Below are positions 53,511-64,000 of a DNA stretch of 64,000 nucleotides, piece after piece. How positions within the stretch are numbered: position 1 is the first letter of the stretch; each line of letters opens with the position of its first letter. The stretch is from positions 1-64,000 of the forward strand of contig JASJOG010000455.1 in assembly GCA_030142905.1 (NCBI GenBank), given 5' to 3'. The notes under the pieces were generated by a model, which worked only from the letters and a program-made list of their open reading frames with translations, ran no database searches and was not told the DNA's origin. Both the position numbers and the translations under genes were made by a program. This DNA is from Heliopora coerulea (taxonomy: Eukaryota; Cnidaria; Anthozoa; Scleralcyonacea; Helioporidae).

Positions 53511-53689
53511 TGAATTGGATAATTTTTTTTGTTGGCTGATGAATTTATCAGGAAGCAGTTGTGCGAAGGCTCAGATAGCTTATTCCGAGGGTAAGTCCGA
53601 TATTAACCTTCAAAAATGCATTGAAAGTAACTTTTACTTACTAGTCCTTAGATATCCATCTAATTCATATAAAAATTAGTTCTGCACCA

Positions 53690-54455
53690 GATAGTGATTT
53701 TTACTATCTGGCCGGATACCGGATTTGCCGAATAGTGGAAGAAAATTAGGCCGAATACCATAATATTCAATTATTAGTTGTGCTTATAAATAAACCATTT
53801 TCAGTTTTGCCCAAGATTATTGCTTGCATGTGTAACTGTTGGAGCTACACTGTGGAGACTGTTGTCGGTTATTACACAGAAATATATGCGGAATTGCCTC
53901 TAGACTACATTGGAGACGTCATCTTATTCCTTACAGGATTTGTACTAAATCTGTCATCAGAATGGCTAGATGTGATATCTGACAAGGTTTGTAGTTAATC
54001 TTGAAATAAATACAAATAGCAATCGAAAGACGCAAACAAAGCCATAAAACAAAGTAATGCGGGAAATACAGTTTTTTAAAGTTTCATGTTCTCATTTCTG
54101 GCTCCAAACAAATGGATAGAGAAAGAGTTAACGCTGCACGTTTTTCATAATTGGTGCAAGAACATATTCTTACCATTCTGCATATTGCAATCTTCAGTTG
54201 ATAATTGCTGATACTTTCTGTTTATGGCGGTTTAATGGCAGAACTAGAAACTAACCAGCAACCAGCTACTTTTGTGCCTTTTTGTGTCAACAGTCAGTGC
54301 GTTTTTGGTAGAAAACTGAATCGAATAAATATCCGGAAATCAGGACAGATATTTTGGAAGATCCGACCGAACACCGAGTTGCAAAGTTTTTAACAATCAG
54401 GCCGGATACTATATACGGTACATCCCTAAAAAAATATCTATAAGATATGTCATAA
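53690..54455. repeat. Insertion present only in duplication copy 1
   Basis: Starts near CACCAGATAGTGATTTTTAC, a 9-bp hairpin with TATCTGG, then GGCCGGATACCGG; ends ...GGCCGGATACTATATACGGT, ACATCCCTA. Shared CCGGATAC words at both ends and TACATCCCTA at the right suggest a hAT-like MITE. It encloses the possible exon at 53805-53986. Confidence 0.4.
53805..53986 (+). CDS. Probable exon, possible leucine-rich-repeat-like protein
   Basis: Acceptor AACCATTTTCAG, 182 nt open, donor GACAAG/GTTTGT. Translation: LPKIIACMCNCWSYTVETVV, GYYTEIYAELPLDYIGDVIL, FLTGFVLNLSSEWLDVISDK. It ends in phase 0 and the exon at 55540 starts in phase 0. The pattern 'LP..Y(I/V)..(I/L)L..L', then 'L..EWLD.I' recalls the segment before LRRs in F-box/LRR-type proteins, a weak family resemblance. 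It lies inside a block missing from the second duplication copy. Confidence 0.45.
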
Positions 54456-54589
54456 GTTCCTTACATGTAAATATCTTTGGTTTGGACTATAATTTCGTGT
54501 TTACTGAAAACTTTGTTTGAAGTAGTTATTTCTTTATTAAATTGCCGGCTACTTTACTACTCTAGTGCATTGACTCTTATCTTATTTCC

Positions 54590-55060
54590 TCTATTTAGCT
54601 ACCAGCTTCTATTTAGCCCATCCCTTCTAATAATTTCCAGTCCTGAAGGACTGAAAAAAAATTAAGCCCTCTCCCCCTATTAAGCCCTCACCATATCATC
54701 GTGGATGATATAATGTTGCGTTTGTCTTATGACTTTTGCTCGTTTAGTTTCTAAAATTATTTACATTAATTAATACATGCACATATACAGAACTTTCTAA
54801 TATTTTCCCTATGGCACACACTGATAAGGCTAAATAAAGATGCACTTGTAAATTTTTAAGAGAAAAATTCCACGAAATTTTCTCTTCATGTTTCTCTGAG
54901 GATGATTCTGTATTGTAATAAATTTTTAAAAAACGAGAAAATTTATTAAGCTCCCAGCCTCTGTTTAGCCCCCACTTCTAATTAGCCTCCCGTCCAGAAG
55001 CGCTGAAACAAAAAGAAAAGCCCCCAGAGGGCTCAATAGAGGAAATACGGTATTTGCGAT
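54590..55060. repeat. TTAAGCCC/GGGCTNAATAGAGG repeat pair
   Basis: TATTTAGCTACCAGCTTCTA, ATTTAGCCCATCCCTTCTAA (about 54594-54630) and TTTAGCCCCCACTTCTAATT (about 54963-54985) are repeated halves; right end CTCAATAGAGGAAATACGGT. Related to 27.4 and 32.7 kb. Confidence 0.5.
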
Positions 55061-55362
55061 AGTGAAAGAGTGGGTGTCAGTGGTTTGACAGTTATCTCTT
55101 TGTAGTTTGTTTTACTAGACAAGATTCATCATTACAAAAAAATTGCAAATGTACCTTGAACTGACGTTCCACTCGTTCTCGTTTCATGAGTTGCCTTTTT
55201 CGATAGTTGTTTCTCTTGAAACCGAAAAGCAACGACCAGTATTTTTCAACAATTTAGTCTTTTCTATGCCTCCATTTTTTTTTTATTTTTTCAAATTCAT
55301 CCTTTTGAATCGCTCTTTTCAATCGTTAATTTAGGCTTTAACACATTTTTCATGCAATTCAG

Positions 55363-55508
55363 TAGGAATATGTTCGACATCAAATTCGGGAATGAGGTAT
55401 TCTGTTAGTAAAAGGTTCCCTAAACGTGGTCGGTTATGTAGACGTAATAAAATTGTTCAAGAAGTCAAGAAAAGGCTAAAACTGGCAAAAGAAAATGTCA
55501 AGCAATAA
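55363..55508 (+). CDS. Possible small basic terminal exon
   Basis: After TTCATGCAATTCAG the frame reads GICSTSNSGMRYSVSKRFPK, RGRLCRRNKIVQEVKKRLKL, AKENVKQ and stops at 55506-55508. The strong Lys/Arg bias and amphipathic end (VQEVKKRLKLAKENV) look protein-like, but no partner exon or family is known to me. It may be an alternative last exon of the neighbouring gene. Confidence 0.22.
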
Positions 55509-55539
55509 ACTCATATGGAAATTTTCTTTGTCGTTTCAG

Positions 55540-55597
55540 CGCTTCTTGAGCCGTGTGGTTTATCAGGACTTAAACTTGCTGAGTTTTGACGGCGATG
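55540..55597 (+). CDS. Probable exon joined to 53805-53986
   Basis: Textbook borders: TTTCTTTGTCGTTTCAG, 58 nt, GATG/GTAAGT. Translation RFLSRVVYQDLNLLSFDGD. Joined to the previous exon it gives ...WLDVISDK/RFLSRVVYQDLNLL..., consistent in phase and in style with the start of a leucine-rich repeat. No following exon was recognised. Confidence 0.45.
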
Positions 55598-55609
55598 GTA
55601 AGTCACACA

Positions 55610-56880
55610 ACTGAAGTTGAAGTAGTCTAAGTGGCGGTCTACCTGGAAAATTTCAGCCAGCAGATTCAAGAAATCCCTTTTGAAATTATCTTGTGATTAC
55701 ATAACAAAATTTTCAACCAAGAGTGAGATATTGTATTTTATAGCACGATTAAACCGGATGACATTTAGCCATGTAACCCACCCCAATCTGATTCAATCCA
55801 GCGGTCGGTTCACTTTATACATGTCCTTGATATAGCTACCAGAATACTGTTCGGAATTTTGCTTGTAATATTAATTGAAGCAACTGTCCTTCCATTCGCT
55901 TTCGCAATTCAATGTTTCCATGAATATGAAGAAATCGTAGTGTTCTGGTAGTTGTAATTAGCTGACGTAATAAGAAGATCCGGCTCTTTTATTCAGACAC
56001 TTATGATTTGTTTATGATTAGTACGATAGAGCGTCCGAGTTGTCTAGCTTACCGCGAAGTAATCCAGGTGCACAAAAATTTTGCGAGTGATACAGTTTAA
56101 AGGCGCGGTTACACGTGCAATTTTGTTCACTGTGATTGTCATTCTGGTGTATGTAGTAACTCCAACATAATCTGTTGAACTGGATATTAGATAACGATTC
56201 GCTCCAGTTCGTCTTCGATGCTATCGTGAGTTTAACACATGAACCAAGACGACAATCGCGCGGCAGAAAACGCACGTGTAAACGAGCCATAAGGAGCAAC
56301 TATCGACAGGATTTACTCTATAAACACAAGCAGTAATGCCGGAACATAGCAATACTGGCCAAAAATTCCTCACACAAAACCTAAGCATACTTTTGCTAGC
56401 ATCATCAATAACGTTATTGATATCTGCTCAGATTCTTTTCACTTTACACGTAAACCAATCCAATTCTAGTGATCAAATAGTGAATCATCACTTGCCGTTA
56501 TAATCGATGATCTCATTTTCAATCTCGTAATAAAAAAATTTACGTTCCATACTAGAATACTACGACTCAATCAATCCCTTCCGTTCCGATCTGGCCTCAT
56601 TTACGTTAAGACAACCTGCTCACAGGCTCAATAGCAGAAGCACTACTTAGTGTGGTGAAAGCTTAAAAGAACATTTCGTACACTTTATTCTTACACGAAC
56701 ACATGAATTCAAGATTTTATCCTGTATATCTCAGTCACTACTTATTCATGGAAAAAGCATTTTGAATGCGACATAAGGAATATCATTACAGTGTTATGAT
56801 ATTTTTAGGAGTCATGGAAGCTGAATATTGCATAATCCCAGTAGTTAATATTTCTCACTAACTTAAACATATTTAAAAAA
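55610..56880. other. No gene seen
   Basis: AT-rich; the minus frame 56018-56299 has no motif. Confidence 0.4.
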
Positions 56881-56889
56881 AACAACACA

Positions 56890-57014
56890 GATTCCGAAAA
56901 ATAGCATCTTGCGATCTCAAAACTGGAGTTAGAGCAAAATAAAAGTGAGACTGTCCCACTTTTGTCTTGCTCTAACTCGAATTTTGAGTTTACAAGATGC
57001 TATTTTTTGGAATC
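56890..57014. repeat. 125-bp hairpin-forming inverted repeat
   Basis: GATTCCGAAAAATAGCATCTTG at the left (first part GATTCCGAAAAATAGCATC) pairs with GATGCTATTTTTTGGAATC at the right; GAGTTAGAGCAAAA pairs with CTTGCTCTAACTC; AAAAGTG meets CACTTTT at the centre. Confidence 0.8.
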
Positions 57015-57210
57015 TCTTTCGTTTTATGTTACTTGAAGTTGTCGACTGATTGTGGTTTTTTTCAAATTTTCCCCGAGAGTTTGCCCACCAAGGATACTTC
57101 GTTGCCCCAAGTTAACATCGCTAGTCTAGGACATCTGTTGCCACTACTGGTAGAAAGCCTCACTTGTAGGACAGGAAAGGATTAAAGTCATTGTAAAAAT
57201 GATCTCAACA

Positions 57211-57725
57211 GGGTATTGTTTTTTCGTTGGCTAATGAATTTAGTAGGAAGCAGTTGTACCAAACTTGGTAGCCTATTTGACCGGGAATTCCCATAATAAT
57301 CTGAGAAAATGCATTGAAAGTCGCATTCACTCACTAGCCTTTTGATAATTATCCAGTTCAAATAAAAATCTATCCACTGGATATAATTAATATTATAATT
57401 TTCTCACAATATATTTGGCTTGGAACGATAATTTCGAGTTCACTGAAAAAGTTGTTTTAAGTAATCATTACCTAGTGGAATTGGCAGTTATTACTTCATT
57501 AGTTAAGTAAATTGACAGTTACGTACATTAAAAAATTGTTGAGGTTAGTGCTTTGACAGTTGTCTCTATTATTTATTTCTCAAGACAAGATTTTTTTTTA
57601 TAACAATTGACAAACTTACCTTTGACTAACGCAGCACTTGTGCTTGGCTCACCACGTTCATAAGTTGCCGCATCTGAAAGTTGTCTCTCTTGAAAAACAA
57701 AAGGTAATAATCAGTGACTTTCAAA
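57211..57725. repeat. Local duplication, copy 2 (related to 53521-55260)
   Basis: GTTGGCTAATGAATTTAGTA, GGAAGCAGTTGTACCAA, AATGCATTGAAAGTCGC, ACGATAATTTCGAGTTCACT, TTTGACAGTTGTCTCT, CAAGACAAGATT, AAGTTGCCGCATC and GTTGTCTCTCTTGAAA follow the order of copy 1, about 3.7 kb upstream. The exon-bearing block of copy 1 is absent here. Confidence 0.7.
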
Positions 57726-57887
57726 AGTAAAAATCTTCACTGAATTGAATCAACTTTTGGTGGTTAAATATTAAGACACTCTTGTTCGTAGGGATCGATG
57801 GTACTGGACAGTTGCGTACCAAGGTCTGCCCTGCTATGGGAGCACATCATCGAAGATGTACCGACAAGGTATATAAAACATGCTCTT

Positions 57888-57943
57888 GTAGTCTACGTCA
57901 CTACTGAGTCCATTAACCTCATGGACACTGTGGTGACGTAGTA
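57888..57943. other. Stem-loop around a CTACGTCAC / GTGACGTAG pair
   Basis: CTACGTCAC (about 57892) pairs with GTGACGTAG (about 57932), enclosing an inner GTCCAT/ATGGAC stem with loop TAACCTC. Short and isolated; role unknown. Confidence 0.45.
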
Positions 57944-58376
57944 TTGTTACTTGGATTGCATTCATGTATCATCTTTTCTCTTCTTTTTTTTTCAAATTGT
58001 TAAGTCTACAGTTCATTCTCCCGATACCGTACGAAATGGAACCGTAACAAAATCGAATGCAATAGGCTTAGTGTTCTCTCGATACCGGCGTAAAATGCGG
58101 TGGAATCGCAATCGTTACTGAAATGATATGAATCCTTATAAATGTATTGAAGACTCTGGCGCACTATAGTTCGTCTGTCAGGGAAGTGTGGAGATGTCAG
58201 AAAACGGTTAACAAAATACCAAATCAAAAGTTGAATGCGGTTCCTCTGTTGGTTCTCTTACTTCAGCCTATCGCATGTGCAGAATGCTGTGATTTACCCT
58301 TAAATATACGTGTACTCGCTTTTAAATGGTCTGAACTGATTTATATTTAACAACCTAATTCAAATTAAAATTATTA

Positions 58377-58378
58377 TA
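58377..58378. repeat. Tc1 TA target site, left
   Basis: TA directly before the left terminal repeat; matched by TA at 59730-59731. Confidence 0.8.
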
Positions 58379-59729
58379 CACTGGCGATCAAAAAGAATCG
58401 ATCACACAAAAATTAAAGATGGTGACGCCATAAACATCGTAGTAAATCTTATCATGACAAGTAATTACACCGAAAACAAACAGAAAACAAATCTTAATAT
58501 TTAGTGGCTTCTCCATGAGCTTTGATCACTGCTTTACACCTTCGAGGCATGCTATTTATTAAAATAATTAGCTTATCTAATGGAAAGCCTTGCCATGCAA
58601 CTGTTACAGCACTCCAAAGATCTGTGATAATGGTGGGGTTTTTGCTCTTGGACCATCATCTTAAGCTGGTCCCATAGATCCTCAATGGGGTTGAGATCGG
58701 GTGACTGTGCTGGCCATTCCATAAAAGTTATGCCCTCTTCCCTAAACCATCCTTTGACAAGGCGGGAAGTGTGACAAGTTGCATTGTCCTGCTGGAATAT
58801 CCAACCATCTGGTATGGTCAGTATATGTGTGGTTGGAATAAGAGAATTTTCTAGGAGATCAATGTATCATTCTTCATTGAGCTTTCCATCAATCTTAGAA
58901 AGACAGCCAACACCTCTTGCATTGATGCAGCCCCAAACCGTGATGCCACCACCTCTATGTTTCACAGTTGTCTGAATGCAGCTTTCCTTTAGTTCTTCGG
59001 CAGCCATTCTTCTGACATACACACGCCCATCACTCCTATGAAGAAAAAACCTTGATTCATCGCTGAAGATAACTTGGGACCATTCTTCAGCCGTCCAATC
59101 TTTGTGTGCTTGTGCAAACTGTAATGGCGAGCAGTAAGCCAAGGCTTCTTTTTGGGCTTGCAGCCCTTTAGACCAACCTCTCTGAGCCTTCTTTGCGTGG
59201 TGGTAACCGAGATATTGACATCATGTTCAATTAGCATCTCAGCTTTTATTTGCAGTGCAGTCTTGTAGCGATTTGACTTGCTTTTCCTTACCATGAGTCT
59301 GACCTCCTTCTCAGATGTCTTTCGTATCCGTCCAGGGATCTTGGCATCTTTCACACTACCAGTGAGTCTCTTCTTATTGAGGATTTTACTGAGTAAAACC
59401 CACATGAGCAGCAATTTCACGTTGTGTGTATACACTTTCCCTCGATCTTCCGAAGTGATTCTTCTCTTTGGACCCATTATTCCGTATCTTCCAATTTGTG
59501 ACAGGCCAACAACCCTTTCTTGGAAGACTTCAAATTCATATAGCGTATGCTATAAAATACTTTAGAAACAGAATATCTCTACAAATATTACGGGACACAT
59601 CTCAACCTATCCAAAACATTCATTACTACAACCCTGAAGGCTGTTGGTGTACGATGTGCTTCTTGTCTGCCTATATAAGCAGAAAGTAACACGAATCTTA
59701 ACATGATCGATTCTTTTTGACCGCTAGTC
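58379..59729 (-). mobile_element. Complete Tc1/mariner transposon (1351 bp), inactivated
   Basis: Left end CACTGGCGATCAAAAAGAAT..., right end (reverse complement) GACTAGCGGTCAAAAAGAAT..., both continuing as CGATCA: about 26 bp with three or four mismatches. Both ends are flanked by TA. A single transposase gene fills the minus strand. The length is usual for Tc1 elements. Confidence 0.92.
58510..59477 (-). pseudogene. Tc1 transposase, frameshifted and with stops
   Basis: ATG at 59477: PKRRITSEDRGKVY begins the helix-turn-helix region, which is shortened by a deletion (the usual second half before TGSVKDA is missing). LTGSVKDAKIPGRIRKTSEK follows, then RRLREVGLKG. A frame change at about 59110-59140 leads to AHKDWTAEEWSQVIFSDESR (first catalytic Asp), a TGA at 58867-58869, FQQDNATCHTS (second Asp) and SPDLNPIEDLWDQLK (third acidic residue, Glu). 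The DDE triad is intact in pieces, but the protein cannot be made in one frame. The last 40 codons carry further stops. Confidence 0.88.
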
Positions 59730-59734
59730 TATAT

Positions 59735-62555
59735 TACAAAATTTATGAAATTACCATATGAGAAATATAGTGCGTGCTTTGTACTACCCCCGTGGAATGA
59801 AAATTCAAGTTTGACTGAGATGATAAAAATTCCAAATCCGCCACTAATAAGGGAAGTTTTAGGTAAAATTTGAGATTCACCACCTTCGCTTCGTCATTAA
59901 TCCTGGCTCACTGGCTGACTCGGGGCGTGCTTCGATATCTTGAAGCAAAGAAGGAACTACAAGAAGAAGCTTGATGATTTGAACGATAAACTTCTGCAAC
60001 AATGTCACGAAAAGGCAGGAGCAAAGAGACTTGCAATTAAAAACAATGACTGACTCAACACCCTCTCTAGTACATTTTCAACCAACCTTGACTCCAAATA
60101 GAATTTCAACCCCCCAGACTACCATTGCGTCCTTTAAAGTTGAGTGGAAAATTAAGACAGTCAACTGCAATTTTGCCTGACCATTTTAGATAAAGTTGGA
60201 AAAAGTTGTGTGGAGGAAGATACACACAAATTGCTCGCGCGACTTGGCCGTTGTAAAAAGGTCAGAGAACAGCTTGTGTCCTTTTGTTTTTAAAAGAAAT
60301 CAATCGAGGGTGCTCTAATATGTGCTCCAAGAAAAATCCTAGCATTTTACGCAAAACCAGCAAAGAGGACATTGTTAACTTTTCGTTAACAGAACTTGAT
60401 AACGAGTTGAAAGACAAGTAAGTCGTACTGCATCTTGAAAAGATTCACCATCTAGCTTCGCATAGGCGACAAACGCCTTGTTTACAAAACTTGCTGAGCC
60501 TGCTGGAAGCTAATTCCTAATTATTAACATTATCTGAAATAAATTAACAATCAACCACTCATGTAAGATTCCAACTTTCTGTGGAAAATTCTCGTGAGTA
60601 GAACATGCTTTTGGCTTCCGTTACGAAGCCGCTTAACTCTTTAAGTACGAATAGGAGTCAAAATGACCCGGCAAAAAACAAAAGAACCAGCTAGTGAACA
60701 AAGAAAAAACAGAGAGAACAAAGAACAAAATTCAGGAGTTAAAAAGTTAACAGGAACTGCACAAGCGTCTGCACCGTAGGCTAGACCCATATGCGCATTT
60801 CAATCCTATCTGCATTTAAACAAGTGGAATCATAGTTTTAATCAACCAAAACTGAGCTTATTTAACTGGTATAGTGGATACAGCTTTGTTAACTTTTTAC
60901 CAATGAACTTGTCATTTGGTAACTTATTTGTTTCCCTTGGTAACCACAGACGATTTTACTCGTTGACGAGAGGCGTCGTCGAAGCAGATTGTGGGTGTCC
61001 AGCTTAATTTGCTGGAATATTGTATCTCTTCAAAAATTTCTCAAATTTAATTTTACACTCACTCACGTCATGGAAGATCAAGCCTCGCCTCGTCGGCCCT
61101 AATACGTAAATTGAAAGACGAACCAGTAACCAAAACGGATTTTATCCCACCTGACTAAATCAAATGTTGCTCGAAGTTTGGTGCTCTAGATATTTCTGCC
61201 CTTACAATCTTTGGAGGGCGGAACTCCCTTATAACCCTCTGATAAACTACGCCCCTGCCTCGAGGGGCGGCCAGTACAGGATTAAAAATGATGAACCTTA
61301 CACATTTACCATGCACATTTGGGGTTCCGAAACTTATTTATTTTACTCTGGGTGATGCCACATGATGTAGCTATTCAAGGACAGGTCACCTATAGATCAG
61401 ACAAGTGTCGCTTGCTATTCTACTTATCTAAATATCTTCAGAACTAAGTGAGATATAAAAGAGCAGTAAACACGGTTCTCAGTCATTTCGAAACTTCTTT
61501 TCAGACGAACTATCGTAATTTTTATTTCGTGTTTACATCCATTTTCGGAGTTTCTAGAGATAAGAATGTCATAAACAAATTTTCAATACAAAAACACTAA
61601 CTAAAGCAAGCCATGTTTAATGTAAAAGATTTAAAAACTTGACAAGTGTGAATTGAGCAAACGAAAACTTGCTTAGGTTTACCAGTGGTTCATCTCTAAA
61701 GACGAGGAGGAATTTGATATTTTACTTCACAATGAAATTCTCTAATTCAAAGTTCAATTTATTTTTTGCTGAAAGAACATTACAGTTTTAAAAAATTTTA
61801 AACCCAACACAGGGTACCCAAGCGGGAGTTCAGCCTCTAGTCTCTAAAGCTATGAAAACAGATTTTCTTGCAATTTTTAAAAGAATATCTATTTAATATA
61901 TTATTATAATATATCACATATGAGGCTGCTTTTCGTCATTTATGGCTGTATTTTTTTTCTCTATATTGGCTATTGACTTACAAAAATTTATTCTACTGGT
62001 GGTTTTCTCGGTTACTGTTTTGTATACTTGATTTTGTCGACTTTATTAGTTATTTGTGAACATGCTACCAACTCAGTAATTTTGTTCGAGGCATTTTAAA
62101 TCGAATGACGAATTTCAGCACAAATTTCGTCGTTTAGCTCAACAAATTTAACATTTGATTGTCTTTTTTTCATACGTAGCTTTTTGTACTATTTAAGGTT
62201 CTTGGAACTGTTTTTATACTATACAAAACGTTTTTGTCAATCAGCAATTCGGCTTAGGAAAAACAAAGCACGTTCTTTTTTCTATCGACTATAGTCCCCT
62301 CGCCCATTGCAATCAAAGACCTTTTAGCGGCATTCCTTCTCTATACCTGCCCAACTTATAAAGTACGCTATTTGGTATGGCAAACATTTTGTCTATTTTT
62401 GTACATGAATATTTTGCACCTGTCCTCCAATTGTCGGCTGGAGTCTGGGTAAATCAAACTTCAAGGAAATTTAGATTCGATTACTTTTTGAAAGACATCG
62501 TATAAGAATGACATTTTTTAAAAATCAGGTCAAGACTCAACTCTATTAATATTAG
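59735..62555. other. No supported gene; one short Lys-rich frame at 59936-60053
   Basis: Frame DILKQRRNYKKKLDDLNDKL, LQQCHEKAGAKRLAIKNND then stop (59936-60053) has coiled-coil-like composition but no borders or family. Near 60640 and 60945 short words (CTTAACTCTTTAAG, CAGACGATTTTACTCGTTGA) recall the repeat family at 15.2 kb. Confidence 0.4.
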
Positions 62556-62559
62556 CTCT

Positions 62560-62910
62560 TACGAAAATTCCACGTGTCATTTCACATGTCATTTCACATG
62601 TCATTTCACATGTGAAAAACATGTGGAATTGGAACATCCTCACAAATGAAATGTTCATTTCACATTTGAAAGGGGAACATGCATTTTTTCATTTGAAATG
62701 TATGAAAGAACTAAATCACGTGTGAAATGAACTGGTTCAAAAGTTCACATGTGAAAGCCTGGTTTACGATACATATTTTACATATAAAATGGAACATTCG
62801 CAAATGAAAACTAATTTCACTAATGAGATTTTCATTTACGTATGGAATTTAAACTATTCACATGGGACACATTAATTTCAAAGGTGAAATTATATGTGAA
62901 ATTTTTTAAG
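62560..62910. repeat. CACATGTG / TTTCACATGTGAAA-rich region
   Basis: Starts with a 12-bp tandem TCATTTCACATG in three copies (about 62577-62611), followed by many variants (CACAAATGAAATGTTCATTT, CACGTGTGAAATGAA, TTCACATGTGAAAGC, TATGTGAAATT). Most are inverted-repeat words, so the whole region is self-complementary in many registers. Confidence 0.75.
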
Positions 62911-62914
62911 AGGG

Positions 62915-64000
62915 GTATTCATTTGAAAATAAATGTTAAAAAAAATTAAAATAAAAGCAAACGGATTGTCAACTTATATTTTGCTTCACATTTTTCAACG
63001 TCGTCAAGAATGCAAAGAAATGCCATGGGAATTCAGTAAAAAATAATAACAATACTTGAGTTTTCCTACCACCTTGTTTCGGCAAAGACGCTTTTCGTTG
63101 CTGCCAGTAGCATTCGGTGTTATCTAAATGCCAACCAGGTTCGTTTATAAAATCTTATTAGAAGATTACAACTTTGTCTGGCCGACAACCGATCTGGAGG
63201 GTACCTGCTATAAAAAACCTGGGTTACTCCCACAGTAACTCCAAATTAATTCCATACGTACACTGATTACTGATGTACAAGATGATCCACCTACGTTTTC
63301 CAGTGGAACTCCATCAAATATGTGCGAAATGTTCTCCGCAAAATTTATGAAGATCCTGTTCAGGTCCCCCACTAGAGATGTACTATTTACGTCACTGACC
63401 ATGCAATACTATGGTTTCATTGGTTTTATTCATTGAGGAGATGTCGATCTTCCGTGGCCCTCTTTAGACCCTCAAAGCCAATAGAAGTTGTCCAATCACC
63501 AAAAACTATATTTGAGTTTGTTTTATTAACTTATATGGGATTGGAACTAGTGTCAGAGACGATCTTTTGGAATATTTCTTTTTCCGTAAAATACCTACTG
63601 GCCTTCAACCAAGTCTCATTTGTCATATTTGGTCTTACCAACTTTTATCCCATCTATTTCATCCTCTTGTCCTGTCTCTCCCATAATCTCATGATGTCTC
63701 TTTTTTACGTGATAAACGTTTTTCATACCGCTCGACAAAACATATTCCTTTTCACAGCTCTATTAGTTTCCATGAAAGTTATTTCATGATTTGATATTGG
63801 TCAACCCCCCGATGCCCACGAATAAATAAACATGATTTCTTCGACGGTTAGATTGCTTTGTTCGAAGCTGTTATTTCTGTAGATATTTTTGTCGATTTAG
63901 CCATTTCCTCTATCGATTGCTCGCACCCATATCATATTGTTCTAACTCGTGGGAGGTGTGTGAGATTGAAGTTGTTCAGACAAATTGGTTTCTAAATACA
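62915..64000. other. No gene supported
   Basis: AT-rich. A minus frame at 63208-63402 (NSTSLVGDLNRIFINFAENI) and a hydrophobic plus frame at 63433-63789 have no splice borders, signal or family that I recognise. Confidence 0.4.

Larger units (their letters stand above)
53521..55260. repeat. Local duplication, copy 1 (related to 57211-57725)
   Basis: Blocks shared in order with copy 2: TTTGTTGGCTGATGAATTTA, AGGAAGCAGTTGT and AATGCATTGAAAGT (53530-53630); GACTATAATTTCGTGTTTAC and TGAAAACTTTGTTTGAAGTA (54484-54530); TTTGACAGTTATCTCT, TAGACAAGATT, GAGTTGCCTTT and GTTGTTTCTCTTGAAA (55083-55225). Copy 1 is longer because it holds insertions at about 53690-54455 and 54590-55060. Confidence 0.7.

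Noticed and set aside
58784..59689. Plus-strand frames of 63-95 codons
   Set aside because: They are antisense shadows of the minus-strand Tc1 transposase, or lie in the element's flank near its right end.
63433..63789. 118-codon hydrophobic frame that could suggest a membrane protein
   Set aside because: Composition follows the T-rich DNA; there is no start context, splice border or family match.

Overview
This window looks like a gene-poor stretch of an animal nuclear genome, most likely an anthozoan cnidarian (stony coral type). Reasons: strong AT bias; candidate genes split into short exons with GT-AG borders; no bacterial operon structure; and a dense mix of animal transposons (hAT, Tc1/mariner, Ty3/Gypsy, Penelope-like, non-LTR), fold-back MITEs and minisatellites. 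The taxon is an inference from style, not from a marker gene.

Layout. 0-5.4 kb: a partial ORF beside a pogo-like element end, a fold-back MITE, a 35-bp minisatellite, a GPCR-like remnant and a 130-bp near-perfect palindrome. 5.5-9.05 kb: a decayed DUF3504/Crypton-like fragment, then a complete but broken hAT transposon (6562-9037) with a perfect 8-bp target duplication. 9-18.5 kb: mostly non-coding, with a decayed copy of an exon found again at 32.2 kb, two small interspersed repeats and one possible exon. 18.6-23.0 kb: a whole Ty3/Gypsy retrotransposon (129-bp LTRs, ATAGT target duplication) with gag and pol broken many times and a changed reverse transcriptase active site; it sits inside an older MITE. 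24.8-28.7 kb: a spliced minus-strand gene whose introns hold a 134-bp tandem repeat. 29.2-30.3 kb: an intronless protein-kinase copy with two in-frame stops. 30.6-35.1 kb: MITEs, a Cys-rich exon and a long TAATGR simple repeat.

35.6-36.5 kb: the GIY-YIG end of a Penelope-like element (PLE). 36.5-44.9 kb: repeats and a non-LTR tail. 44.9-46.7 kb: a second PLE (reverse transcriptase part, minus strand) interrupted by a 245-bp hAT MITE and a palindrome. 47.6-48.5 kb: a two-exon Lys/Cys-rich gene of unknown family. 49.9-50.2 kb: a tandem array of about 90-bp tRNA-like units. 50.4-51.5 kb: two PLE 3' ends head to head. 53.5-57.9 kb: a locally duplicated segment with phase-compatible exons of a possible leucine-rich-repeat-like gene. 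58.4-59.7 kb: a complete but inactivated Tc1 element. 59.8-64 kb: nothing convincing except a CACATGTG-rich repeat at 62.6 kb.

The most interesting non-textbook signals are: hammerhead-like stem-loops recurring beside PLE sequences (five sites); the tandem tRNA-like array; the related gene fragments at 13.1 and 32.2 kb, one of them fused in frame to a MITE end; the intronless kinase with a Lys-to-Arg change in the ATP-binding strand; and nested insertions that give relative ages. No prokaryotic-type system (CRISPR, operon, phage) is present.
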